Assembly (NCBI GenBank): GCA_023853785.1
Contig: JAJIRX010000712.1
Coordinates: 1 to 64,000, forward strand
DNA from: Psilocybe azurescens
Lineage: Eukaryota > Basidiomycota > Agaricomycetes > Agaricales > Agrocybaceae
Length of the DNA: 64,000 bases
Reading direction: 5' to 3'
Shown here one piece after another: positions 19,546 through 30,471 of this stretch. The notes beneath the pieces were generated by a model. That model worked only from the letters and a program-made list of their open reading frames with translations. It did no database searches and had not been told where the DNA came from. Within the stretch, counting starts at the first letter, position 1, and the number at the start of each line of letters is the position of its first letter. The translations under genes were made by a program, and so were the position numbers.

Positions 19546-21276
19546 ATGGGTCTATATCTGCTCGATTATGGCGCTGGCAACGTCCAGAGTCTAGCAAACT
19601 CGCTTATATCACTCGGTTATACCTTTGAATGGATAAAGGACACCTCCGATTTCGCAAAGGCCACCGTCAGTCATCTTGGTCGCAAATGCTCGCTAATTTA
19701 ACCCAGCACCTCTTCACAGAGCCTCATCTTTCCCGGCGTCGGTGCTTTTGAAACGGCTATTAGCCACCTTGCATCGCGTGGGCTTCTCCAGCCTTTGCGA
19801 GAATATATTCTATCTGGCAAACCATATTTTGGTATTTGTATAGGAATGCAAGTCCTCTTCGAGGCATCGGCCGAAGCTTCTTCCCCTGGCTTGGGTGTCA
19901 TCCCCTGTCCCATTCAGAAATTCGATGACGAAGACAAATCAGTTCCGCACATGGGCTGGAACACTGCTGACCTCGTCAATGTCACGTCCTCCTCCAACGA
20001 GGACACAGAGGGTGTCGATGCTTCTTCCTACTACTACTTCGTCCACTCGTTTTGCGCCAAGTACAGTCCAGATCTCTATCCAGATGCCATGCGTTGGGTC
20101 CACAGTACAACTCAATACGGCCAAGAGGTATTCGTGTCGTCCGTTCGCAGGGGCAACGTATTCGCTACCCAATTCCACCCCGAAAAATCCGGAAAAGCCG
20201 GTCTCGCACTCCTCGAGGAATGGCTGCGCAAGCCCGAATCGGCCCACACCCACGCACCCAGCGCGCCTCTCGTCGCACGTGCTCCGAAACCCAAACACAA
20301 CCTCACGAAGCGCATCGTCGCATGCATGGATGTGCGCGCCAATGACCAGGGCGATCTCGTCGTGACGAAAGGCGACCAATACGACGTGCGCGAGAAGACG
20401 ACGGCCGCAGAGACCGCAGGCGCGGTGCGCAACCTCGGGAAACCCGTCTCCCTCGCCGCCCGGTACTACGAGGCAGGCGCAGACGAGCTGTGCCTGCTCA
20501 ACATCACCTCCTTCCGCCACTCACCCTTGCAGGACCAGCCCATGCTCGCCGTGGTGCGCGCGGCGGCAGAGTGCGTCTTCGTGCCTCTTACGATCGGCGG
20601 CGGCATTAAAGACAGCGTCGACCCTGACGGCACGAAACGCAGCGCGCTTGAGGTCGCCGGCGCCTATTTCCGCGCAGGCGCAGACAAGGTGAGCATCGGC
20701 TCCGAGGCCGTCTACGCCGTCGAGCGCTTCCGCGAGACGGGGCGCACGGACAGGACGGGCGCCATCGAGTCCATCGCGGAGGTGTACGGCAAGCAGGCGG
20801 TGGTCGTGTCCATCGACCCGCGAAGGGTGTACGTCGACCCCGGGACGTACGACGGGCCCTACAAGGCCGAGCTCGTGCATGGCCAGGCGGACGGCGCGGA
20901 GCACGAGCGGGACAAGGCGTGGTGGTACCAGTGCACGGTCTCCGGCGGGCGCGAGTCGCGTCCTCTGTCGGCTGTGCAGCTCGCGCGGGGCGTAGAACAG
21001 CTCGGCGCGGGCGAGATCCTCGTGAACAGCATCGACCGCGACGGTACGGGGTTGGGCTTCGACCTCGCGCTGGTTAACCTGATCAAGAAGAGCGTCAAGA
21101 TTCCTGTCGTGGCGAGCAGTGGTGCTGGGGCTGCTGCACATTTTGTTGACGTGTTCAATGGGACGGAGGTTGAAGCTGCCCTGGCAGCTGGGATCTTCCA
21201 TCGCGAAGAGGTCGGTATTGCCGAAGTCAAGCAGCAGATGAAAGCAGCTGGCATCAATGTCAGAGATAGTGCATAG
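19546..21276 (+). CDS. HIS7: Imidazole glycerol phosphate synthase, fused glutaminase-cyclase
   Basis: Bifunctional fungal HisH-HisF fusion: glutamine hydrolysis feeds ammonia to the cyclase, which makes imidazole glycerol phosphate and AICAR (steps 5-6 of histidine synthesis). Exon 1 MGLYLLDYGAGNVQSLANSL (19546 to about 19663) is followed by a 58 bp intron. The glutaminase half has SLIFPGVGAFETAISHLASR, the nucleophile segment PYFGICIGMQVLFE (Cys) and ATQFHPEKSGKAG (catalytic His). The cyclase half begins RIVACMDVRANDQGDLVVTK and contains LTIGGGIKDSVDPDGTKRS, ILVNSIDRDGTG and VVASSGAGA. It is intact as read. The cyclase half (about 20200-21100) is strikingly GC-rich at third positions relative to the first half and neighbours. 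It is divergent from SER3. Confidence 0.95.
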
Positions 21277-22251
21277 ACTTGGCCTCGAAAACTGCAAATG
21301 TAACATGATATTTAAACAATCAACTGCTTCTATATATCCTCCAAGAAATTCCTAACCTGGTGGCCACATTTTGTTTAATTCTGTAATAGTTATTGTCCGT
21401 CACAGTCGAGGCAAAAAGAGATGTCTTCGATATAAAATACGTAGCATACAAGTGATTCAAAGTACTATCAAACTCATACAAAAACAGACAAACGAAAAGG
21501 ATGATATTTACGTACGAGGACAGAAAAGAGAAGAGAAAAGAGCAAATACAGTAAAAAAAAAGTGGGTAATCACAAGAGACATCCAGAGGTATAAAAATGA
21601 CAGTTCGAGTTTTTTTATACATTCTATCTTCCTCACAAATACCTGTTATAGAGTTGGTTTACTGTAGTAGACAAGACGAGTGATTGAGATTGAGATGAAA
21701 CAAAAAAGGGAAAAAGGAAGAAATAGAAATTAAGAAGCAGGTGAAATTCGTCGGCTTCGCCAAGATTGTATGACGTCGTCGGCATTGCGTAGGAGGAGCG
21801 TCAAAGGAGTCATTTCAAAAATGAGAAAACAGGAAAGGAGGTTCGATCTTGTCAGTCGACATAGGATCTCAGGTGAAAGAAAAGAAAGGAGCGACAGAAA
21901 AAAGGTAGCTTGGAAAAGGGACGTGGCAAACGAAAAAGGTCGTAGCTGAATGGAGGGCGTATATAAAAGTCCATTGGACAAGGTAGCGGGCGGGAGAGAT
22001 CCAATTAAATACAAGAAAGATACGGAGGCGGTAAGCAAGTTACAAAAGAAACAAACAGTCTATGACCATTTACTCCAATTGTGGGTGATTGAGCCCCAGA
22101 GGCGAGATGTGTGCGCGACCGGTGAAAATAATGTTGAGAGTGGGATTTCGACTGGAGCGGAGGGCGGATTTGCGGTTCGGTTGCCGATGAGAACGCAGAG
22201 GATTGCCCGATCATGTTTGATGTGAGCGCTTAGAGGGCAGAATACAGATGT
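21277..22251. other. Intergenic region between HIS7 and the Pal1 gene (convergent 3' ends)
   Basis: About 975 bp, purine-rich on the plus strand (aaaagagaagagaaaag tracts at 21500-21900). No ORF has recognisable homology; it is presumably the 3' UTRs of the two convergent genes, possibly with a long Pal1 3' UTR. Confidence 0.5.
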
Positions 22252-23721
22252 CTACTTGGTCCCTCGCACGACCCGTCCGACCTTCTTCATGAGGCTTGTC
22301 TTCCGTCCTAGACCACCTCCCGGTGAACCGGCACCATTGCTACCCTGGGAATCAAAATAGCCTTCACCCGAGGTGGAAGGATCCTCAGATATGGATGGTG
22401 GAAGGGGCAAGTCCTTGTTGTTATCCCTGTTCGTATGGGCATCAATGAAAACGAATGGTTCGGCCCTCTCTGCATCGCCTTGCGGTTGGTTGGGACGATT
22501 ATTTCCGGCAAGCCGTCCCAGGAATGAGTTCTGCGGCCTGTGGGTAGGACGGTTATTGTTGGTAATGTCAGCAGGAAGGGGAGGTGACAACGGAGGCTGT
22601 TGATCATAATCATAGTCGGCTGAAACGGGGACGTTAGGAGCATCACGCATTTTACGGAATCGTTGCATGATGGATTTAGAGCGTTTTGGAAAGCCTGGGG
22701 ATGTTGCTGGTGGAGAGCCGCTGGGGAGATCCATCTCTGACTCGGCTACAAATATGGGTTGGGGAGGCGGAACAAGGGACCTGCGGGCGGCGATATGTGG
22801 CCGGCCTTCCCGAGAGTCCCGGGAATCTTTGGGGCGCCTAGATGACGATAACGGTGGATTTCGTTCTTTACCGTTGTAGATAGAGCTGGTGGGGGTGTCG
22901 CCATCTTGTCTGGCTGAACCACCACCTGCGAAGAACTCTTCGAAAGGTTCAGGCTCGTGGATGCCCCATGCCTCTGCGATAGCATCTACTTTCTTCTTTG
23001 GTGGATCCGGATAGTCGTTAGTGAAAGCTTTGTAGGCACTTGGTGAGGGGTACGCGCTGTCACCATATCGTGGGACTGGAGAATCATCTTGACCCAAGGC
23101 ATACATGGGAGCTTTGTTGCGATGCTTGTTCCGAGATGGAGCGCAGGCATCGAAAGGACCGTCGTGGTGGAACACTGGAGTTGGAGATTGGCATGAATAT
23201 AATTTGGCCCAGCAATTAAAATATGGAGAAAAACTGACTGGGTCCCACGCCAGTAAAATCGAGTCTGTCGATGACATCTGCATGTTGGGAGCCCTTCTTG
23301 CTACTGCGAGACTTTGCTGGCTGCACGCGGCTTCTCTGTAATGTTGGCAGAGTCCTCTGATTGTGATCTTTTGCCGGGTGGGCGAGCAGGGGCAGGAGGA
23401 CTTGGGGGACATGATTAGTAAGATAGTACAGGGAAGTGAATGAATGGCATACATAGATGTCTGGGTGCGAGAGACCTTTGTTCTCGGATCTTGTTGGGCA
23501 CGAAGTTGTACGGTGTCACGGACGGCGTCTACGATATCATTCTGACTCGAGTTGCGGCTTGATTGTACGGCAGTAGGCATCCTGGCGGACTTTGGAGGGG
23601 GGCGGAGGGGGCGGCTTTGTCTTCTTTGTGGTGCGGGAAGATGGATCTGTAAAGGGGTCTGAAGAGGACCTGAGACGAGACTGGGGATGGTGCTGTCTGG
23701 TGGGGGATGGATAGCCGCCAT
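22252..23721 (-). CDS. Pal1-family cell morphology protein
   Basis: The Pal1 domain is visible as SQHADVIDRLDF..TGVGP (about 23240-23290, in a frame entered after an intron) followed by SPTPVFHHDGPFDACAPSRN and KHRNKAPMYALGQDD. Pal1 proteins localise to growing tips and endocytic sites and help keep cylindrical cell shape in yeasts and hyphae. Downstream lie AIAEAWGIHEPEPFEEFFAG, Pro/Ser-rich disordered sequence, a conserved basic motif SIMQRFRKMRDAPNVPVSAD and a C-terminal basic patch RKTSLMKKVGRVVRGTK before the stop at 22252. The start MAAIHPPPDSTIPSLVSGPL is at 23721. A continuous 489-codon frame exists, but at least two introns are probable between 23470 and 23170, because the Pal1 core runs in another frame there and gtatgc/gtcagt donors are present. 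Confidence 0.75.
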   Translation of the reverse strand: MAAIHPPPDSTIPSLVSGPLQTPLQIHLPAPQRRQSRPLRPPPKSARMPTAVQSSRNSSQNDIVDAVRDTVQLRAQQDPRTKVSRTQTSMYAIHSLPCTILLIMSPKSSCPCSPTRQKITIRGLCQHYREAACSQQSLAVARRAPNMQMSSTDSILLAWDPVSFSPYFNCWAKLYSCQSPTPVFHHDGPFDACAPSRNKHRNKAPMYALGQDDSPVPRYGDSAYPSPSAYKAFTNDYPDPPKKKVDAIAEAWGIHEPEPFEEFFAGGGSARQDGDTPTSSIYNGKERNPPLSSSRRPKDSRDSREGRPHIAARRSLVPPPQPIFVAESEMDLPSGSPPATSPGFPKRSKSIMQRFRKMRDAPNVPVSADYDYDQQPPLSPPLPADITNNNRPTHRPQNSFLGRLAGNNRPNQPQGDAERAEPFVFIDAHTNRDNNKDLPLPPSISEDPSTSGEGYFDSQGSNGAGSPGGGLGRKTSLMKKVGRVVRGTK

Positions 23722-24101
23722 CTGGATAGTTTCAACTAATGTTCACACGCCAAGTTACGTTGTTGGACCATGCAACGGGCCGGCTAGAGTTGTAACTTGT
23801 ATGAATATGATAGACAGAGGCAAGAGTTGGTGTCTCAGTCTGAGGATTGTTCTTTCTCTTTGTTTGGTCTTTGTTTATCCCATCTCTCCACAGCTGACTG
23901 TGTACGAGTATGTACCACGATTGTAGCAACGTGATGCTGGCCAGTACAACACTGCTGCGGCTCTCACCGTGACCTAGGCTCGTGACCGCCCTGAATGTGA
24001 CCTTAACCCGTAACACTGCCATGTCTCTTGTTTGCCTCTTATTTGCACCTATCCTCTCTTTATAGTAATTCCAAAATCACGCAACTCTATCTGGACGCGT
24101 T

Positions 24102-26019
24102 ATGGGTGCAACTACCACTCTCTGGACCAGAGACCAGGTCGCTGCCCGCATACTCAAGGGCGAAACTCTCATCATATATCAACGCCATCTTCTTAGCATT
24201 CCAAAAAATGGCTTGACGCCCACCCAGGTGGCAATCTCGCCCTTCTCCACTTTGTCGGTCGCGACGCTACAGACGAGATCGAGGCAAACCACCAGGAAGA
24301 TACCCTCAAACTCATACCCAGATACTCCATAGGTCGCGTAGAGCTCGCAGACAATATATGGGAGCCATTCGTTCCCCCCATTATGACCGGCTGGATTCGC
24401 AGACCAGTCTCAGGGGCTAAGCAAGACGAATGGTACAAGGAGGCAGTCCCAGTCTTCTCCAACGAGGACTCCAAATTCTATCCTTCGTCTTCAATTCTGC
24501 TCAAGGAAAACACTTGCTCAATTTCTAACGTGTCTGGTCCAACTCTTGCCTCTCTTCAGGCCCCTCCCTCTTCCCTCTCCCCCAAACAACAAGCTAGACA
24601 ATCCGCAGCATACCGCAAACTTCATAAACGTATCATTCAAGCTGGCCTTTATAAAACACGCTATATCACTGGCTATGGACCAGAGATAGTTAGATACCTT
24701 TTCCTGGTCGCCATGTCCGCCTATGCCTACTCCCACGCATGGTTCATCACCAGCTCAGTATTTCTAGGCTTGTTCTGGCACCAACTCGTCTTTTTCTGCC
24801 CACGATCTAGGCCATATGGGTGTCACACACAACTGGACCTACGATCGTATCATTGCCACCGTCATAGCCGACTATATTGGCGGATTGAGCATAGGCTGGT
24901 GGGTTCAGGTATGTCACCTCGCACCACCGCATCAGCCCTTACTCAGTCCAGTCTACTCTCCTTAGAACCATAATGTACATCATCGTAAGTTTGGCCACCG
25001 TTATTGTTTTTTTTCTTTTGCCACACACTCATCATCATTCAAGTCGTCACGAACCATCCTTCCCAGTAAGTCACCTCAGCTCCAACCCATAGGCCTTTCT
25101 CACCAGTCCCCAGTGACCCCGATATCGAGCATATCCCATTCTTCGCCATCTCTCCTGCTTTTCTCGATTCTCTATGGTCGTCCTACTACAAACGCACCAT
25201 GAAATTCGACCGGTTCGCCAAAGTCGTTCTAAGTGTGCAGCACAAGCTTTTCTACATAGTTATGGCCTTTGCTCGCTTCAACCTGTATGCCAACTCGTAC
25301 ACCTACCTCTACCAAAAGGCTTTCGACACCAAACGCGCTAGAGGCGGCTGGTGGGCGTGGAGAATGGAAGTCATCGGCATCATGTTCTTCTGGACCTGGT
25401 TCGGAAGAGTCTTGTATGGCTGTGGTTCCTGGCAAACGGCCCTCGCCTATCTCATTGTCAGCCACGCGGTCACCAGTCCCTTACACGTCCAGGTAAAATT
25501 TCTCATCCCTGTTTTTCTTTTGACCCAGTGCGCGCCATGCTAATGGTAAATTTGCTCCCATTATCGCATTGTCAGATCGTGCTATCCCATTTCAGCATGC
25601 CTACGGGGGATCTGGGTCCGGTCGAGTCGTTCCCCCACCGGCAGATGCGTACCACAACGGATGTGATCTGCGCGGAGCCGATAGAATTTATACACGGAGG
25701 TTTGCACCTCCAGGTCACACACCATCTCTTCCCTCGGCTCCCCCGCCACAATCTCCGTCGCGCTAGCCTTCTCGTCAAACAATTCGCCAAAGAGGAAGGT
25801 TTGACCTATTCCGAATTCGGCTTTGTTGATGGCAATCAAGAGGTGCTAAACACCCTCAAACATGTCGCAGAGCAGATCAAGATTATGGGGAATGTGGTCA
25901 AAGTAGAGGCCAAAGAGGCCATCGAAAAGAAGATGGAGGCTACCGATGTCATGTTCGGGCTCAGCGGTAAAGACAAATCTAACGGCCACTCGAGTCGAGT
26001 TATAGAAACTACATTTTAA
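24102..26019 (+). CDS. Cytochrome b5-fused delta-8 sphingolipid desaturase
   Basis: ER membrane front-end desaturase of the glucosylceramide pathway. It starts MGATTTLWTRDQVAARIL with an N-terminal cytochrome b5 domain including the heme-binding HPGG (about 24220). Hydrophobic helices (ITGYGPEIVRYLFLVAMSAY onward) follow, then the three His boxes: HDLGH (about 24810), NHNVHH (about 24970) and QVTHHLFPRLPRHNLR (about 25715), the last with the Gln typical of front-end desaturases. The C-terminus is Lys/Glu-rich, ending at 26019. Introns fall near 24910-24965, 24985-25044, 25066-25112 and 25493-25575. As read there is a one-base loss in the A run 24203-24208 right before HPGG, and a probable one-base gain in the T run 24791-24795 before HDLGH. 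Delta-8 specificity is inferred from architecture; another front-end specificity is possible. Confidence 0.85.
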
Positions 26020-26257
26020 GACTAGTTGCATTGCAATTGCAAGTGATCGCCCCATTCATGCATTCAAAGTCTCCGGTTCAACCAATTCATTCAGTGCGTG
26101 TACGTGAAAGTCAAGCGCGTTCATATTGGTGACTGCATAAGGCATAGTGTGCAACAAGATGGGGCATGCATTCTCCGCCAATATTTTGTGGAGCCTCGGA
26201 GGTAGGTGTAAATGAACAAATGGAAAGAAAAGAGTAAGTACAACTGTAGAGGCATGT

Positions 26258-27056
26258 TTACTTCTTCTTGGCAGCCTCTTCCTCCTCTTTCTGTAAAATA
26301 AAGTGTTAGAAGTATGCGTGTGAACAACTAGGGGAACACCTGCCTTGGCAGCGCGTGTTTTGCGGGCACCCTCGTGTCGCTGGTTGGCACGGGCGACACG
26401 GAGAGTCCTGAAAGCCTGGAACTCCTTCTCTTCAGCGGTGATCTTACGGGGGGCTTCGGCGGGGGTGAGGGCGGGGAGAGCGATGGGGGCACGGGTGGTG
26501 GTAGCCTTGAGGTCTTCGGCCTGTACAATAAATTGAATTGGAAAAGTCCAAAATAAGGATTTAGCAATATACGCACTGATGAGTCTCCCTGCTTGGGCTT
26601 GCCAGCCTTGCGGGGAAGACGATCAGGCGGGCCTTGTATGCCTGCAGCCGCTCAACATTGACCTTCTTTCCCTCCTCGCTCAAGTTCCTCCGCCTGTGGT
26701 CAACGACAATTCCAACACCACGAGCCTCCTTCCTTCCGATTCCAGCCTCCTTGAGCTCACCGAGGGTGAATCCACGGCCCTCACGAACTTTGCGGTTGTA
26801 GCGGACGGTCTGGGCACGGACAGCAGGGCGAAGGAGAGTGAGAGGGCGGACACCGAGTGTGGCAGCCTTGGTCTTGCGGGCTGTGCGTCTGCGGAGCTTG
26901 CGTCCGGGCTGGTCGAACCAGGTGCGGACGCGGCGCTGCCAGTCCTTCCTGAAATGGTTGGCGGGGAGGACTAGATTGGAGAGTTTAGCGAACAGAACTC
27001 TTCGAGGTCCCAAATCCGAGCAGAGGTTGCTCACCGTTATTGTGGCCGAAACCCAT
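26258..27056 (-). CDS. RPL13: 60S ribosomal protein L13 (eL13)
   Basis: Cytosolic large-subunit protein. Exon 1 MGFGHNN (start 27056) is joined across an intron to VLPANHFRKDWQRRVRTWFD, QPGRKLRRRTARKTKAATLG, VRPLTLLRPAVRAQTVRYNR, VREGRGFTLGELKEAGIGRK and RLQAYKARLIVFP. Later exons carry TPAEAPRKITAEEKEFQAFR, TLRVARANQRHEGARKTRAA and KEEEEAAKKK, with TAA at 26258-26260. The family length of about 205 residues fits. One base is missing in the run at 26612-26615 (IVFPRKAGKPK expected, frame lost as read). Upstream, a telobox-like AAACCCTAA sits at 27232-27240, about 176 bp before the ATG. Confidence 0.93.
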
Positions 27057-28176
27057 ATTTTAGTCTGAAAATTCGAGGGAAACGGTGAACAAGATGTCTT
27101 TTGGATGCGAGACCGTCGTACCTTGTGTCTTGAAGTCGTCGGGGAGGCCGATGCCAATATTTCTCGTACCCATCCTCTCAATGCAGACGGGTGGCTTGAT
27201 TTCAACTAGATAGCACCACCGGGTATCACCGAAACCCTAACCCATGGTTTTCGGCACACTCGGCATATTTCTCACGATAATTACCTTAAACGGAGCCGTA
27301 CGCTGAATTCGCGTCTAGACTCAAATCTAAACTCTCCTCCGTGGATTGGACAGTCATCCACCTCCGTTATTGTTCTATAATCTATCCCCCCTTAATCATG
27401 ACCGTTGAAATGATCAGTGATTGACAGATTGTTGTTCCACTCAGCAAGGGTTTTGGATCCCGTGCGGTGCTATCTCCAATCCGGAATGCGATGGTCCATG
27501 GCCATTCTTGCCAGGGCCCAGAGTTCGGCTCTATCTGAATTCTGCGCGCTTGAATTGTAGTCGCTATTTGGTACCGAATGCTTTTTCCCTCGGGCTCCAT
27601 TTGGTTTTTGCCTTGCCACACCCGCGCGGTCCCCTATTTGGACGGAAAGGATTTTACCTCCTTCTCTTCTTTCCTGTGCCGGCTTCGATTCTAAAACGAC
27701 CAGATGTAATCAGACCCTCTTGCTTGCTTAATCGCCCGAACCGTGTCATAGCCTTGTAATCCGTAAGTGTCATTCCCGTCCATGGCATGTGGTACACATC
27801 TTTTCTATTCCATATCCTTTCGCTCCAGTCTCAAGTTGACATGTTTGGCTAGCTGGGGATGCGATGATACGACACATGATTTTTCTTATTTTATTTTCCG
27901 AGCCCTTGCTCGCTACTTTGTCTCAATTCCACAGAGTGGTTAAACTATGTAAGGATTTACTGGTGGATCGTAACCAGATTCGGACCATGCGATTTCATCG
28001 TTCAATCTACCAACCCTGGTAAGTAGAAAAGAAAAAGAAACCACTGTCTCCGGTGTCCAATTACGTCTCAGCATGCACCTGCTTGCTTTCGCAATATAAG
28101 AAGCTCATGATAATTGCACATTCCTCTCCATCCTGTTTTTAGCTCCTGCCCTGTCTCTCAACTCCTGGGCTGCCAT
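27057..28176. other. Intergenic/promoter region between RPL13 and MetE-like gene
   Basis: About 1.1 kb between divergent genes. The RPL13-proximal part has the telobox-like AAACCCTAA (27232-27240). The rest has only short ORFs with no recognisable homology; a T/C-rich tract (about 28120-28160) precedes the MetE-like ATG. Confidence 0.55.
27232..27240 (-). promoter_or_regulatory. Telobox-like AAACCCTAA upstream of RPL13
   Basis: On the coding strand of RPL13 this reads TTAGGGTTT, the core bound by Tbf1/TRF-type Myb proteins in many fungal ribosomal-protein promoters. Single copy; function inferred. Confidence 0.4.
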
Positions 28177-30076
28177 ATGTCCTCTGTCGCTGCGTATACG
28201 AGACCTCCATTTCGTGCCGAACATGTCGGCTCCCTCCTTCGTCCAAAAGCCTTGTACGAGAAGCGCCAAGAATTGGAGGCCGGTAAATGTGAAGCGCAAG
28301 ATCTGAAGGACGTCGAGGACGAAGCTATAAAGCATGTTGTTAAACTTCAGCAAGACGTCGGTATCAAGACCATCACAGATGGTGAATTGCGGAGGTTAGT
28401 ACCATGAACAATTCATGCTTGTATCGCGTGTGATCATGAGTTATGTTTCGTTCAACTTAGGGGCTACTTTTTGAGGGCGTCTTTGACAAGCTAGAGGGCA
28501 TGACATACGTTCCTAATCGTAGGTTACTTTTCTTCTTCGCGTCATCGGCAAATTCAAATTACCCTATCATTGATTAGGCCCCATTGCCGCTTTCAAGGTA
28601 AGCGTGTTCTGTGAATCCGTAAGATTTTTGTTCGCGTGCTGAAGGTGTGGCATGGTAGCCATATATCCCCCATATTGCTCTCATGTACGCTGCTGGGATG
28701 CAAGAGGCCGACACAATCTTCTGCGACGTGAGTCCTACTTACCGTTTGCATTTATCCGAGGTTACTTTTATTTCTAACCTTTCATGCTTCTGCAGGGAAA
28801 AGTCAAGCGAACTAAATCCTTTTATGTGGATGATTTCAAGTATCTAAAGTCACTTGTTGCCCCGGAAGTCTGTCGTTTTGTGAAATTTTGGCTGTATTAG
28901 GTTGCTTATACTCTACCTTAGGATGTTAAGTATATTAAAGTCACCATATGTTCTCCATCGTGGTTCCACCAGCGACACGGATCGGACGACACCTATGATT
29001 TGATGATATATAACGACGACGGTGTGTCCTCCGTGTACGAATGCCCCACGCAGGATGACTGATCCCCATATACAAGACGAGTATTTTGATGATGTCGGTC
29101 AGGCATTTCGAGAAGAAATACAGGAATTGTACGAGTTGGGATGCCGTGAGTGTCGACTTTATCGGAAGGCCGTGTGCCAAAAGCCAATCACGCAAACAGG
29201 TCACATTCAGATTGACGACCCAACCTTCTGTTATTTTTGTAACGACGACATGATCTTTGGCATGGAACAAGCTGGGGTTGACCACGAAGCTCTTCTTGAC
29301 ACCTATATCCGCGCTATCAACATCGTCACTCAAGGTCGACCCGACGATTTGACTATTAGTGTTCACATGTGCCGTGGAAATTACAAGGTTCGTCATCCCG
29401 GCTCAGTGGATCAATTTCAGTGTTCACAATCTTATGTGTGTCTGCTATTTAGGGTGGTATGCATTTCACAGAAGGAGGTTATGGGAGGATTGCGATTAAA
29501 CTCTTCAACACCCTGGATGTCGATATTTTTATGCAAGTTTTTCACTCAAACAGAAGTCAACTATCAACTTATACTCTTTTATGGCAGCTCGAGTATGACA
29601 CAGAACGTGCAGGAGATTTCGAGCCCCTGAAGTATCTACCTCTAGGCAAGGTCGTCGTACTTGGGTTGGTTACAACTAAGAATCCAAAAGTAGGACTTCC
29701 TACTTCCATTATTTGTTGCCTTAACACTAACGGACCTGGTGTGACTTAGTTGGAATCCACCGAACACCTCAAGGCTCGTGTATATGAGGCGGCAGAAATT
29801 TTATGTCAAGGAAGTCCGAAGCGTTCAATGGAAGTCGCGCTGAACCAGTAAGTAGCCGACCGTCCTGAAGTCGTTTCACCTGATTCAGTGTGAATCCATG
29901 TAGATTATGCATTAGCACGCAGTGTGGGTTCGCATCGGTATGGGAGGGAAATCCGGTCACAGAAGAGGTATGATTGTTACGTTGTTTCGATGCTAGATTT
30001 CTAATGTCGTGGCCAGGACGAGATTAAGAAGCTTGCACTCCTGGTAGCAGCGGCGGAACAAATTTGGCACGACTAA
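28177..30076 (+). CDS. MetE C-terminal-like methyltransferase (UROD/MetE-like)
   Basis: Zinc-dependent cobalamin-independent methionine-synthase-like protein lacking the N-terminal MetE half. It starts MSSVAAYTRPPFRAEHVGSL with the classic RAEHVGSLLRP opening, then KTITDGELRR, a GYFFEGVFDKLEG segment, TKSFYVDDFKYLKSLVAPE, KVTICSPSWFHQRHG, YFDDVGQAFREEIQELYELG and HIQIDDPTFCYFC. The zinc-ligand segment TISVHMCRGNYKGGMHF, VVVLGLVTTKNPKLES and the last ligand region LCISTQCGFASVWEGNP precede the stop at 30076. It has at least nine exons with 50-90 bp introns. One T is missing in the run 28468-28472, breaking the as-read frame of exon 2. Substrate and role are unknown; fungal homologues are often annotated as methionine synthase II-like. 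Confidence 0.85.
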
Positions 30077-30471
30077 TCCCCTTCTACCTGATTTTTTCTT
30101 GCACGCACCATCTATACGTTATATGCCAAACCTGGAAGGCTATGTACGCCACAATTTTATCGAACGTCCCCTTTACTATTAATATACGATGCTTTCTCAA
30201 ACAAATTTTCGCGTAGTAAAACACGCCTAGAAGTTCATATATTTCTCGTTTGTATGCGATTATGAAATATTAATTGTTTCTTCATTCTTCTATAACATAA
30301 ATGCATGTGTATGTTTCCACGCGCGTCTAATCTTAACCTCTCGGGGAAAACAATTATCGGCAGTTGCCGTGACATACTCGTTCAATGAACTTAGTTTGAA
30401 AGCGGTATGTTCTGAACAGCCACCTATAGCTACAACATCAAGGCATTGCGCATTTTGTGTGTACAAAGGAG

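Noticed and set aside
19939..21306. Antisense ORFs of 193, 132 and 261 codons opposite HIS7
   Set aside because: Caused by high GC3 in HIS7; no homology, and HIS7 on the plus strand is complete with all motifs.
21371..22225. Small ORFs in the purine-rich region after HIS7
   Set aside because: Low-complexity translations in a probable 3' UTR; no homology.
27382..27759. Short ORFs on both strands between RPL13 and the MetE-like gene
   Set aside because: No recognisable domain, no coding character and no splice context.
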